Made by a program: the position numbers and the translations under genes
Source of the DNA: Sphingomonas sp. Y57
GTDB taxonomy: Bacteria; Pseudomonadota; Alphaproteobacteria; Sphingomonadales; Sphingomonadaceae
Assembly: GCF_001015195.1 (NCBI RefSeq)
Contig: NZ_LDES01000042.1
Location: 101,574 to 165,573 of the forward strand
Direction of reading: 5' to 3'
DNA: 64,000 bases
In this document: one piece after another, positions 58,755-64,000 of the stretch
Layout of the letters: each line of letters starts with the position of its first letter
How positions within the stretch are numbered: position 1 is the stretch's first letter
The notes under the pieces: generated by a model
What the model saw: the letters and a program-made list of their open reading frames with translations, nothing else
The model's database searches: none
What the model was told of the DNA's origin: nothing

Positions 58755-60281
58755 TCAGCCCATGTGCAGTGTGCGAACATCGCCAATCTGATCTTTCCAC
58801 GGGCTGACCGTGTAGAACGGCAGCCGCTGGCACACGAAGAGCGGTTGCAGGCCTGCCACCTTGATAATCTGACGGCCATCGCCGATCCGGCGGATGTCCT
58901 CACTTTGCAGAACGGCACGGCGCGTTTCGCTCCGGTTGCGACCGGCGCTTTCCACGGCACCGCCACCAACATTCTGCCCCTGCGTCACCACCGTCTTGTT
59001 GCCCGACCATTTTTCAATGTCGCGCAACAGGTCAGGGTCTTCCACACCGGTCATGGTGAAGATCGCGGCCTGATCCTCGAACTCTTTCACGCGGTCTTTC
59101 GACCAGCGTGATTCCAACGAATACCGGCCTTGCGAGAATATCCAGAGCTGGATGCCTTTCCCGCGATAGAGCTGGAGCGCCTTCACCACGGCTGGCGCAG
59201 GCGGCAATTGCGGGAATTCATCCAGCAGGAAACACGTGCGGACTTTGCCGCGCTCGCGGGCAATGGCCTCAATGGCGTGGTTCACCACAAGGCTGATCCA
59301 AGGCGCGATGACCGCCAGCTTGTCGCTTGGCGCGATGATATAGACCGTGCACGGCTCATGCTTGAGCCGACCAAAATCGAAGTCATGCTCACTGGTGGAG
59401 CGGTCGAGCGTCTTGCCGACCTCGAAGGCATTCAGCGCCTCAATCGCTTCCGACTTGTAGGCCTCGAACTGCTTTGGCGCATCGGCGAAAGTGGTGGCCA
59501 TGGCAGCGGCGCGGCGCTCGATGCCTTCGATCCCGCAAGCCGTCATCATCTTGAAGGCGCGTTCCATGTCCTGGACCGACGCATTCACGAAGCGCCACAG
59601 GCCGCCGAGCGTGCAGTTGTGCGGTTCCAGATTGGCCAGATACTCCATGCGGGTTGCCAGCAACCGCATGGCCCCCTTGCGCACCCAATCATTCTCACCG
59701 CCCTTGGCCGCAGGCGGAATGAGGATATGCGCGATCTCGTCGGGTTGCGTGTCGATCTCCCCGCCACTGGCGACGATATCGACCAGCACCTGAAGCGGGT
59801 TGATACGGGTGTTCGGCAGGCCGAGCAGCCCGAACGGATTGAGGTAAATGCACGTCTGCCCCAGCGTCTCCGAGCGGTGCTTGTGCGAGGCGTAGCAGTT
59901 CTCCCCGTCCTTCACGTCCACGACCAGCAAGGAGCGATCGCGGATATGGGCGAGATTGGGCAGAACATAGTCCCGCCCTTTGCCGCTGCCTGTGCGGGCG
60001 TAGGTCATCAGATGCCCTTCGCCTGAGAAGAACAGCATCCGGCGCTGTTGCGCGCCGAGAAATAGGCCGTTGGCGTCGAGCATATTGCGCGCGTCGGCAT
60101 CCCTTATGCTGGCAAGCCTGCCATCGCCCAGCTTGCCGGAGGGAGCGGCAATGGCCATGAGGTGCTCCTGTTGCGCTGCGCGCATCCGGGCTTCCTCTTC
60201 GCGTTGCCGCCGATCCCACTGCCAGACTGCCCCGAAAAATCGGGGCAGCAGGCTGAACACCAGTTGTTCAAAGCGGATCAT
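58755..60281 (-). CDS. Type IV coupling protein (VirD4/TraG/TraD family ATPase)
   Basis: 508 residues from the ATG at 60281, with GGGGGA nine bases upstream; a GTG at 60320 overlapping the preceding gene is less likely. A short hydrophobic N-terminal region precedes Walker A ARTGSGKGRDYVLPN, and Walker B is TCFLLDEFPQLPP; LWIFSQGRYSLE is typical of the motif after it. These hexameric ATPases feed relaxase-bound DNA into a type IV secretion channel. Its presence makes the element conjugative or mobilisable. The predicted membrane anchor is minimal compared with VirD4, so the neighbour at 60301 with a true membrane helix may supply it. Confidence 0.9.
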   Translation of the reverse strand: MIRFEQLVFSLLPRFFGAVWQWDRRQREEEARMRAAQQEHLMAIAAPSGKLGDGRLASIRDADARNMLDANGLFLGAQQRRMLFFSGEGHLMTYARTGSGKGRDYVLPNLAHIRDRSLLVVDVKDGENCYASHKHRSETLGQTCIYLNPFGLLGLPNTRINPLQVLVDIVASGGEIDTQPDEIAHILIPPAAKGGENDWVRKGAMRLLATRMEYLANLEPHNCTLGGLWRFVNASVQDMERAFKMMTACGIEGIERRAAAMATTFADAPKQFEAYKSEAIEALNAFEVGKTLDRSTSEHDFDFGRLKHEPCTVYIIAPSDKLAVIAPWISLVVNHAIEAIARERGKVRTCFLLDEFPQLPPAPAVVKALQLYRGKGIQLWIFSQGRYSLESRWSKDRVKEFEDQAAIFTMTGVEDPDLLRDIEKWSGNKTVVTQGQNVGGGAVESAGRNRSETRRAVLQSEDIRRIGDGRQIIKVAGLQPLFVCQRLPFYTVSPWKDQIGDVRTLHMG

Positions 60282-60300
60282 GGGATTGGTCCCCCGATTG

Positions 60301-61080
60301 TCATTCACTGGCGTAAACACCGCGCTTGTCGCGGCTCATGCGCGGCAGAGGCGGCATTTCCAGCGGCTTGATGTCGGAATAGGTCTGGTTGATCTGATCC
60401 GGCGTCGGAAGGCCAGTATCCCAGCCCGCAACGTCGATGGTCACGCCCTTCGAGACGGACTCGTCGAGCTTCGCCCGCAGCCGGTCGGATACGTCCTGCG
60501 AGTAGGTTTCGAAGCTCTCCGACAGCTTGGGATCGACGGGGCGGAAGATATCGGCGAAGAAGTTCGCCCAGTTGGCCAGCTGCTCGCTGCCCGTCGTCTG
60601 CGCGCGGGTCTGCGTCATTGTCTGGTGGACGTAATCCTTCTGCATCTCCGCCGTGGCGGTCGAATAGACCCGCGCCCGCTCATAGACCGCCTGATAGTTC
60701 ATCTGCACGGCCTGCGTTTTGGCGCGGTACTGCTCGATGATCTGGTTGGTGCGGGCCTCGACCTCGCGCGCCCAGGCATCATATTGCGCCTGCGTTTCCA
60801 GCTCATAGGCCTTGTTCTCGGCAATCTGCCGCCCGTGGAACATGGCCAGAAACGACGAAGGGCGCAGCTGGGGACCGGCAAAGACCTCAAACAGGATCAC
60901 CGCCAGCACCATCAGCAGGAACATGACGGCGGCAGAGACCATGCCGCCGAAGACGCCCCCGCGCGGTTTGCGGAAATGGCGGTCATCGACAATCGGCGGC
61001 AGCGGATCGCGATAGGGCAGCAGCGCCTGCCGGTTGCCATCGGCGTCATAGTCGATTTCGTATTGGGTATGGTCGGTCAT
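60301..61080 (-). CDS. Membrane-anchored coiled-coil protein next to the coupling protein (function unknown)
   Basis: 259 residues from the ATG at 61080 (GAGAGGA upstream). One transmembrane helix around residues 42-65 (MVSAAVMFLLMVLAVILFEV), then a long Ala/Gln/Glu/Arg-rich helical region (about 85-190) likely to form a coiled coil, and a polar C-terminus ending in PPLPRMSRDKRG. Not recognised. It ends 20 bases before the coupling protein start, so the pair is co-transcribed; the topology suggests a coupling-complex accessory. Confidence 0.68.
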   Translation of the reverse strand: MTDHTQYEIDYDADGNRQALLPYRDPLPPIVDDRHFRKPRGGVFGGMVSAAVMFLLMVLAVILFEVFAGPQLRPSSFLAMFHGRQIAENKAYELETQAQYDAWAREVEARTNQIIEQYRAKTQAVQMNYQAVYERARVYSTATAEMQKDYVHQTMTQTRAQTTGSEQLANWANFFADIFRPVDPKLSESFETYSQDVSDRLRAKLDESVSKGVTIDVAGWDTGLPTPDQINQTYSDIKPLEMPPLPRMSRDKRGVYASE

Positions 61081-61141
61081 GTTACGTCCTCTCAAAGTTG
61101 GCGGGACGCGGCCAGCCCGCGCCCGCGAATGGGGGTGCGAG

Positions 61142-61588
61142 TCAGCGGATGACGTGGACGGCCACTTCGGGCCGCCACGCAGCAATGGCGAGGTAGAGAA
61201 GTTGCAAGCGGGGCAGCACGCGCCGCTGTGGCAGTTGGCGCGGCGGATTGACCGCCAGCTTCTTCAGGTCCGAGAACCATGTGAAGCTGCCATCATCGGG
61301 GAAGAGGCTGTCGATATCCGGCAGGTTGAATGGCTTGCGATCAGAGTGAACGAACCGCCCCTTGCGCCGGTCGAAGGCCAGAAACTGGTCAGCCATCCAG
61401 TTCGGCATTTCGCGGCGGCTGATATCCAGCCCCGACACGACCATGGCGAGCCGCTGCACGACCGCCTGCGAGCGGAACGTGTCACGGTGCGGGACGATAA
61501 TCTCCCACGGGAGGTTATTGTCGTTGCTAGGGGTGTTGCCGGTGAAAACCGGCAGATTGTCAAAGGGACAGCCATGACCGTCGGACAT
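61142..61588 (-). CDS. Hypothetical soluble protein, first gene of the coupling-protein operon
   Basis: 148 residues from the ATG at 61588, with AGGAGAA seven bases upstream. No signal peptide or membrane segment; an Asn-rich N-terminus (NTPSNDNN) is followed by IIVPHRDTFRSQAVVQRLAM and an Arg/Leu-rich C-terminus (RQLPQRRVLPRLQLLYLAIA). Not recognised. It precedes the 60301 gene by 61 bases on the same strand and is divergent from 61753. Confidence 0.6.
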   Translation of the reverse strand: MSDGHGCPFDNLPVFTGNTPSNDNNLPWEIIVPHRDTFRSQAVVQRLAMVVSGLDISRREMPNWMADQFLAFDRRKGRFVHSDRKPFNLPDIDSLFPDDGSFTWFSDLKKLAVNPPRQLPQRRVLPRLQLLYLAIAAWRPEVAVHVIR

Positions 61589-61706
61589 GGGTTTTCTCCT
61601 GCTCGTGCCACGGCGAATTGCCGGGCTTCCGGGCAGCAGGGTGATTGGCGGGGCGGCATCCCTCACGGCGGCGCTTCCCGCCCCGTTTCACTTGAACGGC
61701 GCTAGG

Positions 61707-61726
61707 TACCGCTTAAATACCGCTTA
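61707..61726. promoter_or_regulatory. Tandem direct repeat between divergent island genes
   Basis: TACCGCTTA occurs twice with two bases between, an 11-base period equal to one helical turn. It lies 26 bases before the ATG at 61753 and 119 bases from the divergent 61588 start. A candidate operator for a regulator of the transfer genes. Confidence 0.45.
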
Positions 61727-61752
61727 CTAGAGCGTCAGAAAGGCGGCGAACG

Positions 61753-62574
61753 ATGGAGCTGAGTGAGACTTATGTGCGCTGCGCCGAGGCTATTGAAACC
61801 TTGCGGCGCGTCAGCCAGCAGCTGAGCGAAGGCAATATCCTGACCTATCCCGCCCAGCGCGAAGCCATCGCGCCGCGCGTCAAGGTCAGCGAAGACGTCA
61901 TCAACGACTTCGCCACCCGCAAGGCCAAGCGCACCAACTTTCCCGAGCTGCATCCGGCGCTGTGGGAGCTGTTCTGGCGCGAGCATCGCTCGCTTTTGGA
62001 AACCACGCACCGCGCCGTGCTGGTGGAAAAGCTGATCGACGCCGACCCCGTGACTAACGCGCTGCATCACTTTTTTCGCCCTGGCACACCATTGGACAAA
62101 GACCGGCTGGCCGAGCTTGAAGGCCACTACGCTGCCTTCGCGCCGTTCTTTCTCAATGAGCGCGAGGTGATCGTCATGGCGCTGGAATGCGGCGCAGGCG
62201 GCAACCCGAGCGCCTTCACGCTTGTCATGCATTATGTGGGCAAAACGCGGCGCGAGCAGACCGACCGGATCGAGGGCACGATTGTGCCGAGCGGCGAGAA
62301 CGTGCTGTTTATCGGCCAGATTACAGGCCAGCAGACGCCCTTTGTCTTCATGCTGTCCGGCTTTCCCGTCAGTGACGGCAAGGTTGAGGGCAGCGAAGGC
62401 GTGACCCTTGTTGGATCGCGCGGCGCACGCCCCAGCGCCTATCCGATTGTCATTTTGCGCAGCGATACCCCAGCCGTGCCGCGTGTGATCCCGACTGCGA
62501 CGGCGGCAACCGAGATCCCCGAATGGGATGCCGTTGCCCCCGTGTTCGAGAGGGGTATCGTCCGTTGGCAATGA
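61753..62574 (+). CDS. Hypothetical protein of the mobile element
   Basis: 273 residues, not recognised. Begins MELSETYVRCAEAIETLRRV; no signal peptide. The N-terminal half is helical and charged (AKRTNFPELHPALWELFWRE), the C-terminal half beta-rich and hydrophobic (VMHYVGKT, PFVFMLSGFPVSDGK). No nucleotide-binding motif was found. GAAAGGCGG precedes the ATG. Divergent from the coupling-protein operon. Confidence 0.6.
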   Translation: MELSETYVRCAEAIETLRRVSQQLSEGNILTYPAQREAIAPRVKVSEDVINDFATRKAKRTNFPELHPALWELFWREHRSLLETTHRAVLVEKLIDADPVTNALHHFFRPGTPLDKDRLAELEGHYAAFAPFFLNEREVIVMALECGAGGNPSAFTLVMHYVGKTRREQTDRIEGTIVPSGENVLFIGQITGQQTPFVFMLSGFPVSDGKVEGSEGVTLVGSRGARPSAYPIVILRSDTPAVPRVIPTATAATEIPEWDAVAPVFERGIVRWQ

Positions 62575-62671
62575 TCTTGGTGGCTGAGCAGCGCGTCTTT
62601 CTCCCAAGCTTTGAGCTTTGATGACGGAGACTTCCACCATGGGCAATCCTGCCCATGGAATGGAGGTAAGA

Positions 62672-63154
62672 ATGCGTTGTCTGTGCGCTTTGAATTCCGC
62701 CACAGGAGCCGCTGCGCTGGCAGTTGCTGCGATTGCAGCCCCGGCGCTGGCCGCGCCGTCCTATCAAGAGGTCGAATGCACCGGCTCCGCCAAGCTGGTG
62801 GAGCATTCGTTCATGGGGAGCAAGGAACAGGGCGGGACTATGCCGCTCCGCTTTACCGCTCGACTGTGGAACACCCACAATGCCGTGACGATCATGCCGT
62901 CCGGCTTCGCAATCCTGCCTGCTGGCGAATATGCGTTTCCGCCGGGTCTGGAGCCGCTGAGCGTCCCGTTCACAGACGATCAGGGCGTCAAGCGGACGCT
63001 TCGCTTTGCAATCACGGACACCGAGTTCAAAGGCTATGCGGTTCTTCGTGAGGTGCAACCCAACGGCATGCTCTGCCAATTTGGCCGGGAGTTCTGCGCC
63101 ATGCTGCGCATCAAGGCCCAGATCGAGTTGAAGGGCACCTGTCGGCCCAAGTGA
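62672..63154 (+). CDS. Exported hypothetical protein of the mobile element
   Basis: 160 residues from the ATG at 62672 with GGAGGT four bases upstream; an ATG at 62618 would add 18 residues. A clear signal peptide (CALNSATGAAALAVAAIAAP, cleavage after ALA) leads to a small beta-rich periplasmic domain with three cysteines (VECTGS, LCQFGREFCAM, TCRPK). Not recognised. It may be an envelope accessory of the element. A terminator-like hairpin follows. Confidence 0.62.
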   Translation: MRCLCALNSATGAAALAVAAIAAPALAAPSYQEVECTGSAKLVEHSFMGSKEQGGTMPLRFTARLWNTHNAVTIMPSGFAILPAGEYAFPPGLEPLSVPFTDDQGVKRTLRFAITDTEFKGYAVLREVQPNGMLCQFGREFCAMLRIKAQIELKGTCRPK

Positions 63155-63506
63155 CAAGACGGTCGAGGGCAATGGCGCGGGCGGGGACTTCTCCGCCCGT
63201 TGTCGTTTTCAGCGCCAGTGCAATCCGCATCATCGCCAGCGTCGGATTGTACGCAGCGGCTTGCAACGATTGCGGCGGTCAAGGGCAATCACCCCATGGC
63301 TGGCGTCTCCAGTTCAGACCGTTCGCAAAGCGCGGCTGGGTGCCATCTGCCCTGCGCCTTTGACCGGCTCAGGCGGGCAAGGTGCGGCCCGCACCACTCT
63401 GGCAAGCCAGACCGTGTTCGACCTTGCCCGCGCCGGATCGTCAGGCGCGTCAGGGCTCCTGTCAGCCGCGCAATTCCGCGACGGCTTCAACAAATAGGAG
63501 ACCCCA
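63155..63506. other. Intergenic region of the mobile element; hairpin and one doubtful small ORF
   Basis: 352 bases with no convincing gene. At 63178-63199 lies a ten-base stem (one G-T pair, two-base loop) followed by GTTGTCGTTTT, a plausible terminator for the exported protein gene. An open frame at 63261-63497 (78 codons, ending FRDGFNK) has coding-like third positions only in its second half and no ribosome site; it may be a gene remnant. Confidence 0.45.
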
Positions 63507-63881
63507 ATGGGACTTGATATGTATGCCTTCACCGCCCCCAAAGAAGTCGTAACCCGAAACATCGGCTTCACCCTGTCCGAGCTGCGCGACGTTCGGGAAA
63601 TTCACTACTGGCGCAAGCATCCGAACCTCCATGGCTGGATGGAAGAACTCTACCGCGCCAAGGGCGGCACCGAGACCTTCAACTGTGAACCGGTCGTGCT
63701 GACCGAGGAAGACCTCGACGCGCTGGAACTGGCGATCCGCAGCGGGCAACTGCCACCCACTACCGGCTTCTTCTTCGGCGAGAGCGACGGCTCCGAGCAG
63801 TCCGAAGACCTGGCCTTCGTCAAGGCCGCCCGTGAATTCATCGCTGACGGCTATGCCGTCATCTATGACAGCTGGTGGTGA
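63507..63881 (+). CDS. Conserved hypothetical protein, MGLDMY-type
   Basis: 124 residues, AGGAG eight bases before the ATG. Begins MGLDMYAF and contains REIHYWRKHPNLHGWMEELY, the recognisable core of small phage- and plasmid-borne proteins; it ends VIYDSWW. No catalytic motif known. Such proteins are common on mobile elements and have no established role. Confidence 0.72.
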   Translation: MGLDMYAFTAPKEVVTRNIGFTLSELRDVREIHYWRKHPNLHGWMEELYRAKGGTETFNCEPVVLTEEDLDALELAIRSGQLPPTTGFFFGESDGSEQSEDLAFVKAAREFIADGYAVIYDSWW

Positions 63882-63984
63882 TTATGCCGCCCGAGGGGCT
63901 GGTTCCTCCCAGCCCCTCACTGGCACACCCTTACTCTGGCTCCGTGGGGTGCTGTGCCCCGCAACATCAATAAGGAGCCGAGTT

Positions 63985-64000
63985 ATGACGATTGCCCACC
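63985..64000 (+). CDS. Start of a further gene, cut by the window edge
   Basis: AAGGAG at 63972-63977 is followed seven bases later by ATG and codons for MTIAH before the window ends. Too short to identify. Confidence 0.5.

Noticed and set aside
58645..58833. 62-codon minus-strand frame between the coupling protein and the small ORF
   Set aside because: It overlaps the 3' end of the coupling protein gene, spans the promoter region and has no ribosome site.
56734..64000. Search for the distal attachment repeat (second copy of the tRNA-Arg 3' end)
   Set aside because: No second copy of GGTTCGAATCCTGCCGGG was found by eye in the element part, so the right end of the element must be outside the window or the repeat is very short.

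Overview
The window is a GC-rich alphaproteobacterial chromosome segment, most likely from Sphingomonadales (Sphingomonas or a close relative). This rests on gene order and protein style (the bamA-rseP-dxr-cdsA-uppS-frr-pyrH and tsf-rpsB blocks, a DUF4170 protein, a YqeY-dnaG-rpoD block), on short intergenic palindromes of the GTCATCCCGGC and GTCGAGCGAAGTCGAG types, and on the absence of lpxD/lpxA from the skp-fabZ cluster, which fits a group that replaced LPS with glycosphingolipids. The assignment is by recognition; no search was run.

Layout. 1-3.1 kb: a truncated hydantoinase-type ATPase gene divergent from a LysR regulator, then an ETHE1-like metallo-hydrolase. 3.1-14.9 kb (minus strand): a tightly packed envelope and translation cluster (rpsB, tsf, pyrH, frr, uppS, cdsA, dxr, rseP, bamA, skp, fabZ, then rpmE). 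15-18.3 kb: a small membrane protein gene behind a LexA-type box, pssA-psd (phosphatidylethanolamine synthesis), and icd. 18.3-27.3 kb: a flavoprotein monooxygenase, two divergent CPA2 cation/proton antiporters, and a complete EmrB-EmrA-outer-membrane-factor tripartite efflux operon. 27.4-36.6 kb: polA, a flippase-like protein, an MFS transporter, purH, eno. 36.8-40.9 kb: a three-gene YqjD/YqjE-like operon, an MlaC-like protein, a DUF4170 protein, a rhomboid protease, greA. 41-50.9 kb: carA, an RraB-like gene and carB overlapping end to start, then YqeY, a GIY-YIG protein, dnaG and rpoD. 51-54.1 kb: an operon (PepSY-associated membrane protein, DUF2271, DUF4198, ApbE) behind a Fur-like box, suggesting iron-regulated redox or iron handling at the envelope. 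54.1-56.6 kb: purS-purQ, a GFA-family protein, YnfA, and a YhhQ-type queuosine-precursor transporter.

At 56657-56733 lies tRNA-Arg(TCT), and a mobile element begins at its 3' end and runs off the window. It carries a large serine recombinase, a small coupled ORF, a VirD4/TraG-type coupling protein, and several genes I do not recognise, some next to the coupling protein. Base composition is visibly more AT-rich near the recombinase. The recombinase reading frame continues antisense through the whole tRNA gene into chromosomal DNA and stops in an ATGA overlap with the start codon of yhhQ.

The items most worth a second look are the LexA-box small membrane protein (candidate SOS-induced division or envelope effector), the recombinase/tRNA/yhhQ fusion junction, the unexplained conjugation-associated genes at 60.3-61.6 kb, the RraB-like gene inside the car operon, and a probable CTG start for apbE.
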